The notes below the pieces were generated by a model. The model saw only the letters and a program-made list of their open reading frames with translations, did no database searches and was not told the DNA's origin. The translations under genes were made by a program, and so were the position numbers. Source: an uncultured Verrucomicrobiota bacterium (GTDB lineage Bacteria; Verrucomicrobiota; Verrucomicrobiia; Limisphaerales; UBA9464). Taken from it: a stretch of 64,000 bases of DNA. The stretch is taken from assembly GCA_903910585.1 (NCBI GenBank), contig CAIWAH010000190.1, forward strand, positions 24,699 through 88,698, given 5' to 3'. Every line of letters starts with the position of its first letter. The stretch's first letter is position 1. Positions 8,774-16,816 of this stretch are shown here, in pieces.

Positions 8774-10837
8774 ATGAAAGGTCCCAACCGTCCCCAATAC
8801 TTCCGTCTTTTCCGGGTCGGCATTGCCGCGGCGCTGTTGACCGCTTCCGGTTCCGTCCAGGCTGGAGTCACCGCCTATGGCCTGTTCAAGGGCCGAGGTT
8901 ACAACCAGACCGGGCCGGGAACCATCGTCCTCGATTCCGGTGGCGAGGCTTACAGGGTGTTCTCGTTCATCGCCACCGCGGGTCCCGACGAAATCACGCT
9001 GGGGCAGGCCAACATTCCGGGGAAGCTGTTCCCGATCTTTTTCAGCCCCGGCGACGATCCGACGTCCTCCATTTTCGAGCAGGCGTATTCCTCCCAGGCG
9101 GAGTTGGACGGGGACATCCCGAACGGTCCGGTCAACTATCAGATCATCGATTCCGATTTCGCGACCCTGAACGCGTCGCTTTCAGTCAATGGCGATGCCT
9201 ATCCGACGGCTAGTCCCATCTCCAATTACGCGGCGGCGCAGTCAATTGATCCCGCGCAGCCATTCACGGTCCAGTGGACCGCACCGGCCGGGTTGACCGC
9301 GAGCGACTATGTGGTCGTCAGCGTGCACAGTGCCGACGGCGAACTGACCCGTTCCCCCATGCCGTGGCAGGCCGGGGCTCTTGCCGGCACGGCGACCTCA
9401 TTCACCGTGCCCGCCAACACGCTCGCAGGCGGGGATCTGGAAGTGAACCTGACCTTCGTCAAAGTCACCGGCCGCAACACTTCCGCAATTCCGGGGGCGG
9501 TCGGACTTACCGGCTACTTCAGTGGGTTGGACGTGCCCTTGAAAGTCAGCGGAGGAAGTTCCGGGGGCGACACCACCAAGCCGGCGCTCGCCGGTTACAC
9601 CCCGGCGCTGGCCTCGCAGGTGGACCCGGCCACGCCGCTGGTGCTGAACTTCAGTGAAGCCATGCAGGCGGTGCAGGATGTGGTGTGGATCAACCTGCCG
9701 AACTTCGGCAATGTCACCTACACGTGGAGCAATGGTGGCCAGACGTTGACCTGCGCGATGCCCGGGGGCTTTCCCGCCGGGGCGGCGATCATCTGGGGCC
9801 TGAATCCGGACGGGTTCAAGGACCTCGCGGGCAACACCCTGGCGGGCGAGGGCGTTGGCGGTTCGTTCACGGTCAAAAATCCGGTGACGGAGCCCTGTGC
9901 CAACGGCCCCGCTGAACGCAGCAACTTCTTCTTTGTGATGAAGGATGTCGGATTCATGCAGACTTCCGCGGCCGATCCGGTGGAGGGGCGTTCCGGAGAC
10001 GATTCCATCGGCCAGTTCGGTGCCTTCTTCACCCCGGGAACCGGGGGCACGGTTTCCGCGGCGTCCGTCCGGCTTCCGGGCGGCACCGTTCGGACCATGT
10101 CTGCGGTGGTGGGCCAGTATTTCACGATCGGTTCGGCCGCCTCGGCGGCGGCGCTGAACACCGCCTTTCCGGCCGGCAATTACACGGGCACGGTCACCAT
10201 CGGCGGGCAGACCGGAAACCTGTCGCTGGCGATGGCTGGCGCCCCGCCGGTGCCCAAGTGCGCCAACTATGCGGCGGCGCAGGCCGTGGACCCGAAGGAC
10301 GCCTTCACGCTCCAGTGGAATCCGTTCACCGGGGCCGCCGCCAACGACCGCGTGGAAATCGTGATCACGGATGACCAGGGACGCACCGTTCTCCAGGCAC
10401 CCAATGAATGTGCCACCCCGCCGGTGACGCTCGCCAACAGCGCCACGTCCATCACCCTGGCCGCCAATCTCCTGGCTGAAGGGAAGACCTACGATGTGGA
10501 GCTCCGCTTCGCGAAAATCGGCGCGACTGCGTCCAACGCCGCCCCGGCATACGAGGGCACCAGCGGTTACGGCCATGTCACCCGGTTTACGCTCAAGACC
10601 ACCGGGGGCGTGCCGGACACCGTGACCATTACCGGCTACCGCGTCGCCGCCGACGGACGATTTGAGGTGGATGTGCTGACGGGTGCAGGGAAAACCGTGT
10701 TCCTCGAGGCGTGGACGAACTTCGCCACATGGGAGCAGGTGAACGGCGCCGTCGCAGGAGCCAATGGGCAGGCGACGTTGAAGGATCAACGCACCGTGGT
10801 GCCCGATACACAGGTCTATCGCGTCCGGACTCAGTAA
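8774..10837 (+). CDS. Secreted protein with duplicated domain and SbsA-type Ig-like domain
   Basis: 687 residues. A signal peptide occupies about residues 1-30 (AAALLTASGSVQAG). Two related segments, each beginning NYAAAQ followed by a DP pair and Q-W (about residues 152-265 and 497-615), flank an SbsA/Big_5-type Ig-like domain (about 272-370) recognisable by DTTKPAL, LNFSEAM and DLAGNTL. The last 60 residues (VFLEAWTNFATWEQV) resemble the C-terminal module common in verrucomicrobial secreted proteins. There is no catalytic motif. It is probably extracellular or cell-surface and adhesive or structural; the function is unknown. A hairpin terminator follows its stop. Confidence 0.75.
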   Translation: MKGPNRPQYFRLFRVGIAAALLTASGSVQAGVTAYGLFKGRGYNQTGPGTIVLDSGGEAYRVFSFIATAGPDEITLGQANIPGKLFPIFFSPGDDPTSSIFEQAYSSQAELDGDIPNGPVNYQIIDSDFATLNASLSVNGDAYPTASPISNYAAAQSIDPAQPFTVQWTAPAGLTASDYVVVSVHSADGELTRSPMPWQAGALAGTATSFTVPANTLAGGDLEVNLTFVKVTGRNTSAIPGAVGLTGYFSGLDVPLKVSGGSSGGDTTKPALAGYTPALASQVDPATPLVLNFSEAMQAVQDVVWINLPNFGNVTYTWSNGGQTLTCAMPGGFPAGAAIIWGLNPDGFKDLAGNTLAGEGVGGSFTVKNPVTEPCANGPAERSNFFFVMKDVGFMQTSAADPVEGRSGDDSIGQFGAFFTPGTGGTVSAASVRLPGGTVRTMSAVVGQYFTIGSAASAAALNTAFPAGNYTGTVTIGGQTGNLSLAMAGAPPVPKCANYAAAQAVDPKDAFTLQWNPFTGAAANDRVEIVITDDQGRTVLQAPNECATPPVTLANSATSITLAANLLAEGKTYDVELRFAKIGATASNAAPAYEGTSGYGHVTRFTLKTTGGVPDTVTITGYRVAADGRFEVDVLTGAGKTVFLEAWTNFATWEQVNGAVAGANGQATLKDQRTVVPDTQVYRVRTQ

Positions 10838-10860
10838 GCCCGGCGGGAACATCGAATTCG

Positions 10861-10894
10861 AAGTGGCGGCCACCCGGCCGCCACTTGTGTTTTC
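10861..10894 (+). terminator. Rho-independent-like terminator
   Basis: A perfect 10-bp stem (AAGTGGCGGC / GCCGCCACTT) with a six-base loop, followed by GTGTTTTC. It lies 23 bases after the stop of the secreted protein gene and before the PIG-L deacetylase gene. Confidence 0.65.
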
Positions 10895-10991
10895 AGTGCC
10901 TGAACCTTCCTCGCCGGGTGGATGACATGGCGCGCGGCCGGATTACCGGTTCGACTTCGCGGTGGCGGTTCTGCTTCTGTCGGCGCCAGCA

Positions 10992-11813
10992 ATGCCCGCC
11001 GTCCTAGCGCTGTTCGCCCATCCGGATGACATCGAATTCCGTGCCGCCGGCACGCTCCTGCTCCTGCGCGAACGGGGCTGGGAGCTGCATTGCTGCAATG
11101 TCTCCCGCGGCAACCTTGGCAGTTCTACCATGTCGTCGGCCCGCACGGCCACCGTCCGGCGGCAAGAGGCTCAGGCCGCCGCGAAAACGCTGGGAGCGAA
11201 TTGGCACCCGCCTTTCTGCGACGACCTCGCCATCTCCTACAACGCGGCGAACCTCGCGCGCGTCGTTGCGCTGGTTCGCCAAGTTCGCCCGACCATTTTG
11301 CTCACGCATCCGCCGGTGGATTACATGGAGGACCACACCGAGACGTGCCGCCTCGCGGTCAGTGGCGCCTTTGCCCGCGGTATGCCGAATTTCCGTCCCC
11401 GTCCCGCTCGCGCTCCATGGAACGGTCCGGTGACGATCTATCACGCGACCCCGCACGGACTGCGCGGGCCGCTCCGGGAGCCCGTGAAGCCGGAACTTCT
11501 GGTGAACACCGCCTCGGTCCACGAACAGAAGCTGGCCGCGCTTGCCTGCCATCAGAGCCAGCAGGAATGGCTCGACGCGAGTCAGGGCATGAACAGCTAC
11601 CTCGCCGCCGCGGACGAGGAATCCCGCACCGTCGCCCGGCTGGGGAAGAGGCTCACTCACGCCGAAGGCTGGACGCGCCATTCGCATCTGGGTTTCTGCG
11701 GCGAGACGGATGATCCGCTGCGGGATGCCTTGGGGCGACTGGTCGCAACATTTGGCGGACTGGAAAGTCCGCCCTCCCGGGAGCGCGGACTTTCCAGTCC
11801 GCTGCGGCGATGA
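10992..11813 (+). CDS. PIG-L family deacetylase
   Basis: About 273 residues from ATG 10992 (a GTG at 10962 is possible). The N-terminus carries AHPDDIEF, the zinc-binding and catalytic motif of LmbE/PIG-L enzymes; a later HTETCRLA supplies the distal histidine. These enzymes deacetylate N-acetylglucosamine conjugates, as in mycothiol or bacillithiol synthesis and glycolipid assembly; the verrucomicrobial substrate is not known. The last 19 residues are encoded by an inverted repeat pair (11755-11802) and are probably not part of the original fold. The stop overlaps the start of tlyA (ATGA). Confidence 0.88.
   Translation: MPAVLALFAHPDDIEFRAAGTLLLLRERGWELHCCNVSRGNLGSSTMSSARTATVRRQEAQAAAKTLGANWHPPFCDDLAISYNAANLARVVALVRQVRPTILLTHPPVDYMEDHTETCRLAVSGAFARGMPNFRPRPARAPWNGPVTIYHATPHGLRGPLREPVKPELLVNTASVHEQKLAALACHQSQQEWLDASQGMNSYLAAADEESRTVARLGKRLTHAEGWTRHSHLGFCGETDDPLRDALGRLVATFGGLESPPSRERGLSSPLRR
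11755..11802. repeat. Inverted pair of 18-bp palindromic repeats
   Basis: GCGGACTGGAAAGTCCGC at 11755-11772 and its exact reverse complement at 11785-11802, 12 bases apart. Each copy is nearly self-complementary, so the pair can fold as two small hairpins or one long one. It is translated as the C-terminal tail of the PIG-L protein and ends 8 bases before the tlyA start codon. The organisation is that of a BIME-like repeat pair. Confidence 0.8.
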
Positions 11814-12559
11814 AATCCCGCCTCGACCAAGCGCTGGTGGACCGCGGCCTGTGCGAAAGCCGGGCGAAGGCGCAGCGCGCCATCATGGCCGGGCAGGTCC
11901 GGGTGAACAGGCACCCGGCAAAAAAGGCGAGCGATTCCGTGCGCGATGGCGACCAGGTCGAGTTGCTCGCCGGGGACAGGTTCGTGAGCCGCGGCGGCCA
12001 CAAGCTGGAGCACGCCCTCGCCCACTTCGGCGTCAGTGTCACCGGCGTCACCGCGCTCGATCTCGGCGCGAGCACGGGCGGTTTTACCGACTGCCTGCTG
12101 CAACAGGGCGCCGCGCGGGTCTTCGCCGTGGATGTCGGCACCAACCAGCTCGCGTGGAAACTCCGCAACGATCCCCGGGTCGTGGTCATGGAGCAGACCA
12201 ACGCCCGGCATCTGACCCCGGCCTCGTTTGGCCCGGACTGGCGGCCGTTCGATCTGGCAGTGGCCGATTGTTCCTTCATCTCGCTGCGCCGGATACTTCC
12301 GCCCGCAGCGCCGCTGGTGCGGGCGGGCGGGCGGCTGGTGGCATTGGTCAAACCGCAGTTTGAGGCCGGCAAGGAAGAGGCCGACCGGGGCGAGGGCGTC
12401 ATTACCGATCCGGCGGTTCACGCCCGCGTGCTGGCGGAATTGGAAGGATTTGTCGCCGCGGAGCCGCTGGGCTTAGTCTGGCGCGGCGTCACGGAAAGCC
12501 CCTTGCTCGGTCCGGCCGGCAACCGGGAGTTCCTCGCACTGATCGAGAAGACCGCTTGA
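11810..12559 (+). CDS. tlyA: TlyA-family rRNA 2'-O-methyltransferase
   Basis: 249 residues. An S4 RNA-binding domain fills about residues 1-60 (RLDQALVDRGLCESR). It is followed by an FtsJ/RrmJ-like methyltransferase with the SAM loop LDLGASTGGFTDCLL, a central DLAVADCSFISL and VALVKPQFE. TlyA enzymes methylate cytidines in 16S and 23S rRNA; older annotations call them hemolysin A. It overlaps the PIG-L gene by 4 bases and the NAD kinase gene by 4, so the three are likely one transcript. Confidence 0.93.
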   Translation: MKSRLDQALVDRGLCESRAKAQRAIMAGQVRVNRHPAKKASDSVRDGDQVELLAGDRFVSRGGHKLEHALAHFGVSVTGVTALDLGASTGGFTDCLLQQGAARVFAVDVGTNQLAWKLRNDPRVVVMEQTNARHLTPASFGPDWRPFDLAVADCSFISLRRILPPAAPLVRAGGRLVALVKPQFEAGKEEADRGEGVITDPAVHARVLAELEGFVAAEPLGLVWRGVTESPLLGPAGNREFLALIEKTA

Positions 12560-13440
12560 AGAACGTCGCCACCAGCATCCGCCGTGTGGGCCTCATCGCA
12601 AATCCGGAAAAGCCGGACGTGGCCCGGCTGGTGCGTCGTGCCCAGAAACTCATCACGGCCGCCCGGCGCAGCGTCTTGCTGGAGGCGAACACCGCGTCAA
12701 TGCTCGGCGGGAAATTCCGCTCGGTCTGTTCCATGCCGGAGCTGGCGGCCGCGACGGACCTGATCCTAGTCTTCGGCGGCGACGGCACGATGCTCAAGGC
12801 CGCCCGCGAGATTGCGGGGCACGCGACGCCGGTGCTCGGCATCAACGCCGGCCACTTGGGTTTCCTTACGGGGGTCTCTCCCAACCATCTGCAGGCCGCG
12901 CTGCACCGGGTCTGGGAAGGGCGGTTTCAGCTGGAGGAACGGGCCCTGCTCGACGGCACCGTTTGTCGCGGGCAGGAATCCACCACGCTTCTGGCCCTGA
13001 ATGATTTCGTGCTCAGCCGCGGGCTTACGTCGCGCCTGATCGAGCTTGAGGTGCGGGTGAATTCGGAACTCCTCACGCGTTACCGCTGCGACGGTTTCAT
13101 CGCGAGTTCGCCGACCGGGTCCACCGCCTACTCGCTAGCGGCCGGCGGCGCCATCGTCAGTCCCGACACCGAGGCATTGACGCTCACGCCGATCTGCCCG
13201 CATACGCTGAGCATCCGGCCGGTCGTCGTGAACTTGGCCTCGACCGTTTCGGTGCGCCTGATCAGCGCCCGGCTTGTGGCCACCGTGGCCGCGGACGGCC
13301 AGCAGCAGGTGGAGCTGACGGCGGGCGACACCGTCACGATTCGCCGTAGCGCCCGGTCGGTCCGGCTGCTCCGGCTGGAAGGCACCAACTTCTTCAGCAC
13401 CCTGCGCCAAAAGCTCGGCTGGTCCGGTTCCAACGTATGA
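12556..13440 (+). CDS. nadK: NAD kinase
   Basis: 294 residues. The GGDGT motif (VFGGDGTMLKAAR, about residues 75-82) and NAGHLGFLT are diagnostic of ATP-NAD kinases, which make NADP+ from NAD+ in the cytoplasm. ASSPTGSTAYSLAAGG is the second conserved block. The start is a TTG overlapping the tlyA stop; no better start sits before the conserved RRVGLIANPEKP strand. Confidence 0.95.
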   Translation: MKNVATSIRRVGLIANPEKPDVARLVRRAQKLITAARRSVLLEANTASMLGGKFRSVCSMPELAAATDLILVFGGDGTMLKAAREIAGHATPVLGINAGHLGFLTGVSPNHLQAALHRVWEGRFQLEERALLDGTVCRGQESTTLLALNDFVLSRGLTSRLIELEVRVNSELLTRYRCDGFIASSPTGSTAYSLAAGGAIVSPDTEALTLTPICPHTLSIRPVVVNLASTVSVRLISARLVATVAADGQQQVELTAGDTVTIRRSARSVRLLRLEGTNFFSTLRQKLGWSGSNV

Positions 13441-13489
13441 ACCTCCCGCCAACCCGCTTCTCCTCCCGCCATTCGCCCCACACTCAACC

Positions 13490-14512
13490 ATGATCCGCCT
13501 CAAAGACATTGCCCAGGCCGCGGGCGTCTCCGTCATGACGGTCAGCAAGGCGCTCCGCGACAAGCCCGATCTGGCCGTCGCCACCAAGGAGCGCATCCGC
13601 AAGCTGGCGGACCAGATGGGCTATGTGCCCGACGTCTCGGCCCAGACGCTGCGCACCCGCAACACCCGGGTGCTTGGCCTCGTGCTCTCCACGAGCACCA
13701 ATCCGGTCAATGCCCGCATCTGCCTGGCCATCGAGGAGCAGGCCTATGAGCTCGGATACGAGGTGCTGCTGGCCCACACGCTCAACCGCACCGACCGCGA
13801 GGAAGCCGTGTTGCGCCGCATGATTGCCCGGCGGGTGGACGGGGTCTTCATCTCCCCGGTGTATCGGCTCGAACCGAGGGCGCCGATCTACGATGAGCTG
13901 GAGCGCCGCCGCATTCCCGCCGTGCTCCTGGGCCATGGTGCGCCGTTCTGCGAGGCGTTTCCGGCCGTGGAGACCGAGGACGTCGCCGCCTCCGAAGCGG
14001 TGACGCGGCACCTGATGGAACTGGGCCACCGGCGGATCGCGTTCTTCGCCGGGCCAATGATTTCGCCGTGGGCCAAGGAGCGCCTCGAAGGCTACCGCCG
14101 CGCCCATCGCGAAGCCGGCGTGCCGCTCGAGGACACGCTGGTCTTCAATGCGGGTTCGACCATCGAGGAAGGGGCCGCTGCCGCCCTCCAGTTTCTCCAG
14201 GAGCAGCCCGGGGCCACCGCCATCCAATGCGTGAATGACCTCGTGGCCATCGGTGCGGGCGAGACGTTGCTGAACCAGGGCCAGCGGATTCCGCAGGACT
14301 TCAGCCTCGCGGGCTACGGCAACGTGCTCACGAGCGAATACTTCCGGGTGCCGCTCACCACGGTGCGCCAGCCGAAACTGAGAATGGGTTCCGTGGCGAT
14401 GGACCTCATGCAACGGCGGCTCCGCGGTGAAGAGGTCAAAACGGTGCGCCTGCCCGCCGAACTGGCGATTCGGGCCAGCACGGGATCGCCCAGGACGGAT
14501 CTTCCGGTCTGA
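13490..14512 (+). CDS. LacI-family transcriptional regulator
   Basis: 340 residues. The N-terminal helix-turn-helix is RLKDIAQAAGVSVMTVSKAL (residues 3-22), followed by the hinge region and a periplasmic-binding-protein-like sugar sensor domain containing TRVLGLVLS and HRRIAFFAGP. It is 49 bases downstream of nadK. It probably represses a carbohydrate operon; no sugar gene lies next to it, so the target is not known. Confidence 0.93.
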   Translation: MIRLKDIAQAAGVSVMTVSKALRDKPDLAVATKERIRKLADQMGYVPDVSAQTLRTRNTRVLGLVLSTSTNPVNARICLAIEEQAYELGYEVLLAHTLNRTDREEAVLRRMIARRVDGVFISPVYRLEPRAPIYDELERRRIPAVLLGHGAPFCEAFPAVETEDVAASEAVTRHLMELGHRRIAFFAGPMISPWAKERLEGYRRAHREAGVPLEDTLVFNAGSTIEEGAAAALQFLQEQPGATAIQCVNDLVAIGAGETLLNQGQRIPQDFSLAGYGNVLTSEYFRVPLTTVRQPKLRMGSVAMDLMQRRLRGEEVKTVRLPAELAIRASTGSPRTDLPV

Positions 14513-14563
14513 GCCAGCGAGGCACTTGCAGAGCCGGGAAAGCCGGTGGCCCGGCGGCTCGTG

Positions 14564-15952
14564 TCAGCCTCCCAACGTCGTCGGATCGGTCACGTCGCCC
14601 TTGTTGAACTCGACGTATTCCTCCGTCAGGTCGGCTGCATACATCAGGGCGGCGCCCTGGCCGAGGTTGAGGCGGATGTGCAGGTCGAATTCCTTCGGTG
14701 CGGCGGCGGAACACAGTTCCTTGTAGGTGGCTTTCGTCGGCTGACCGCGCTTCAGGCTCCACAGCACCTTGCGGCTGCCCGGCGCGCTGTAGCCGATGTC
14801 CACCTTGCTCTCCACAATGGTCGCCGGACTGTAACCCAGGGCGTCGATAATCCGGCCCCAATTCGGATCGCCGCCGTGCCAACTGGTCTTCACCAGCGCG
14901 CTGTTCGCCACGGCCCGGGCCGCGGCATCCGCGTCGGCAATGCTCTTCGCGCCTTCGACCCGCACAGTCACCACCCGGTGCACACCTTCGCCGTCGCAGA
15001 CGATCTTCTTCGCCAGCACGAGGCAGACATGGGTCAACGCGGTCTGGAACACTCCGAACTCCGAACTCCGAACTCCGAACTTCTTGTTTCCCGCGAGCCC
15101 GTTCGCCAGCACCAGCACCGTGTCGTTGGTGCTCATGTCGCCGTCCACGGTGATGCGGTTGAAGCTGTTGGCCACCGCCTCGCGCAAGGCGGCCTGCAAG
15201 ACCTTGGCCTCGATCGCCGCGTCGGTCGTGATGAAGCCCAGCATCGTGGCGTGGAGTCCCTGCGGCAGCGCGGCCGGCCGCGCCCCGGTGGCGCTCATGC
15301 CGGGCTGGATCATGCCCGCGCCCTTGCACATGCCGCCGAGGCGCACGGTTTTGCCACCCAGCTTGAACTCGATGGCCACCTGCTTCGGCTTCGTGTCGCT
15401 GGTCATGATCGCCTCGGCCGCCTGCGCGGCGTGATCGGCCGTGTCCCCGAGCAGCGGTGCCGTGGCCAGGATGCCAGAGCAGACCTCCTCCATCGGCATG
15501 GTCACGCCGATGCGGCCGGTGGAGCCGACGAGCGCGTAGCCGTCCTTGATGCCCAGGGTCTTCTCGGTCAGGCGCACCATGGCGAGGGCATCCTTCATGC
15601 CCTGCTTGCCGGTGCAGGCATTCGCGTTGCCGGAATTCACCACGACAGCCTGGGCGATGCCCTTGGCAACGCGCGGCACGCAGACCTTCACCGGCGCGGC
15701 GCAAATCTGGTTCGTGGTGAACATGCCTGCCACCGAGCAGGGCACGTCGGAGACGATCAGTGTCAGGTCCCGCTTCTGCCCCTTGTTGGAACCCTTGCCA
15801 GTGCCCAGGCGCTTGATGTCGCAGAACACGCCGGCGGTGCGGAATCCCGGCGGCGCCACGATCGCGCCCTCCACGTCTTTGAACTTCAACTTCACGGGCG
15901 CGGATGAACTCACACGCGGCCCTCGAATCAATCGCGAAATGGGTCCTCGCAT
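14564..15952 (-). CDS. argJ: Bifunctional glutamate N-acetyltransferase / ornithine acetyltransferase ArgJ
   Basis: 462 residues from ATG 15952; a GTG at 15913 is an alternative start that removes a non-conserved leader. ArgJ recycles the acetyl group between N-acetylornithine and glutamate in arginine synthesis. Visible family blocks are VVVNSGNANACTG, the autocleavage site HATMLGFITTDA (the Thr becomes the nucleophile of the beta chain), VDGDMSTNDT and GDPNWGR. Residues about 290-301, just after the STNDT block, read FGVRSSEFGV and are encoded by a seven-base tandem repeat absent from normal ArgJ. No other arg gene is adjacent. Confidence 0.94.
   Translation of the reverse strand: MRGPISRLIRGPRVSSSAPVKLKFKDVEGAIVAPPGFRTAGVFCDIKRLGTGKGSNKGQKRDLTLIVSDVPCSVAGMFTTNQICAAPVKVCVPRVAKGIAQAVVVNSGNANACTGKQGMKDALAMVRLTEKTLGIKDGYALVGSTGRIGVTMPMEEVCSGILATAPLLGDTADHAAQAAEAIMTSDTKPKQVAIEFKLGGKTVRLGGMCKGAGMIQPGMSATGARPAALPQGLHATMLGFITTDAAIEAKVLQAALREAVANSFNRITVDGDMSTNDTVLVLANGLAGNKKFGVRSSEFGVFQTALTHVCLVLAKKIVCDGEGVHRVVTVRVEGAKSIADADAAARAVANSALVKTSWHGGDPNWGRIIDALGYSPATIVESKVDIGYSAPGSRKVLWSLKRGQPTKATYKELCSAAAPKEFDLHIRLNLGQGAALMYAADLTEEYVEFNKGDVTDPTTLGG
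15051..15080. repeat. Heptanucleotide tandem repeat inside argJ
   Basis: Four copies of ACTCCGA plus two bases. Because the unit is seven bases, gain or loss of one copy would shift the argJ frame, while three copies would keep it. It encodes FGVRSSEFGV on the minus strand. Confidence 0.85.
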
Positions 15953-15979
15953 TCATCTGCCGGCTGGCATCGTGGAATC

Positions 15980-16085
15980 TGGACTGCGGGGCCATGGCCC
16001 CGCTTTGGCTTCACGGTAGAAAGTGCAGCACCGGTGGACTGTCCTGATGGCGCTACCAACGCGGCGTTATGCCGCCGCAGTCCAA
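15980..16085. repeat. Left REP pair (BIME-like) flanking the RAYT gene
   Basis: Two REP units in opposite orientation, 15980-16010 and the inverted copy 16053-16085. Both have the outer frame TGGACTGCGG ... CGCTTTGGC (slightly diverged in the second) with a palindromic core: GGGGCCATGGCCCC in the first and a CGGC/GCCG hairpin in the second. About 42 bases separate them. The same arrangement occurs on the other side of the transposase gene. Confidence 0.88.
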
Positions 16086-16110
16086 GAAGATTCCGGCGTG
16101 ACGCCGCCGA

Positions 16111-16701
16111 ATGAAACCACACCATTCGCCCATGCCTGAGCCGAAAACCCGCTGGCCTCACGCACCGCCGCACATCCTCGGTGCGGCGGGAACCTACTTC
16201 GTCACTGCGGGCACCTACCTGCGCCAGCACCACTTTCGGGGACCGGAACGTCTCGCGATTCTTCACCGCGGCCTCCTGTCGGTTGCCGCCGAGTTCGGGT
16301 GGCAGTTGGAAGCGTGGGCGGTCTTCTCCAACCATTACCACTTCGTTGGTCACTCGCCTCCCTCTGTAGAACAAGCTGAATCGCTGCGAGTCATGCTGGG
16401 AAAACTTCACGGCAAGCTATCCGCCTGGGTGAACCGGCTGGATTCAACCGCCGGCCGGAAAGTCTGGCACAACTTCCGGGAGACCCGGTTGACCTTTGAT
16501 CAGTCCTTTCGCGCCCGCCTGAATTACGTCCATCAGAACGCGGTTCACCACGGACTGGTGCCCGTGGCCAATCAATACCCTTGGTGCAGCGCGGGGTGGT
16601 TCGAACGCACGGCCACTCCAGCTCAAGTGAAAACGATCTACGGGTTCAAGACCGACCACCTTGAGGTCTATGATGCCTACTCGCCAACACCGGAATGGTG
16701 A
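16111..16701 (+). CDS. REP-associated tyrosine transposase (RAYT, Y1/HUH family)
   Basis: 196 residues. The HUH metal-binding motif is H75-Y76-H77 in FSNHYHFVGH, and the catalytic tyrosine is Y139 in RLNYVHQNAVHHG, the usual YVHxNP-type helix of IS200-like TnpA-REP proteins. The start is ATG 16111, or 16132. The gene lies 25 bases after one inverted REP pair and 3 bases before another, the hallmark of RAYT loci. RAYTs nick single-stranded REP DNA and are thought to spread REP elements in the host genome; they are single-copy and rarely mobile themselves. All catalytic residues are present, so it may be active. Confidence 0.93.
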   Translation: MKPHHSPMPEPKTRWPHAPPHILGAAGTYFVTAGTYLRQHHFRGPERLAILHRGLLSVAAEFGWQLEAWAVFSNHYHFVGHSPPSVEQAESLRVMLGKLHGKLSAWVNRLDSTAGRKVWHNFRETRLTFDQSFRARLNYVHQNAVHHGLVPVANQYPWCSAGWFERTATPAQVKTIYGFKTDHLEVYDAYSPTPEW

Positions 16702-16703
16702 AT

Positions 16704-16810
16704 TTGGACTGCGGGGCCACGGCCCCGCTTTGGCTCCGCGATGGCGACCGGTGCGACAGCGGATCATTCCTCGGGCGTAGCCAAAGCGGCGTCATGCCGC
16801 CGCAGTCCAA
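16704..16810. repeat. Right REP pair (BIME-like) flanking the RAYT gene
   Basis: REP at 16704-16735 with core GGGGCCACGGCCCC, and an inverted REP at 16779-16810 with core CGGCGTCATGCCG. Both begin or end with TTGGACTGCGG and CGCTTTGGCT. The length (107) and spacing (43) almost match the left pair (106 and 42). It ends 6 bases before the cysS stop codon, so it forms the whole intergenic space between the two genes. Confidence 0.9.
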
Positions 16811-16816
16811 GGCGAG

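Noticed and set aside
14436..15995. A 519-codon minus-strand frame overlapping argJ in another frame
   Set aside because: Out-of-frame shadow of argJ with Arg/Gly/His-rich sequence.
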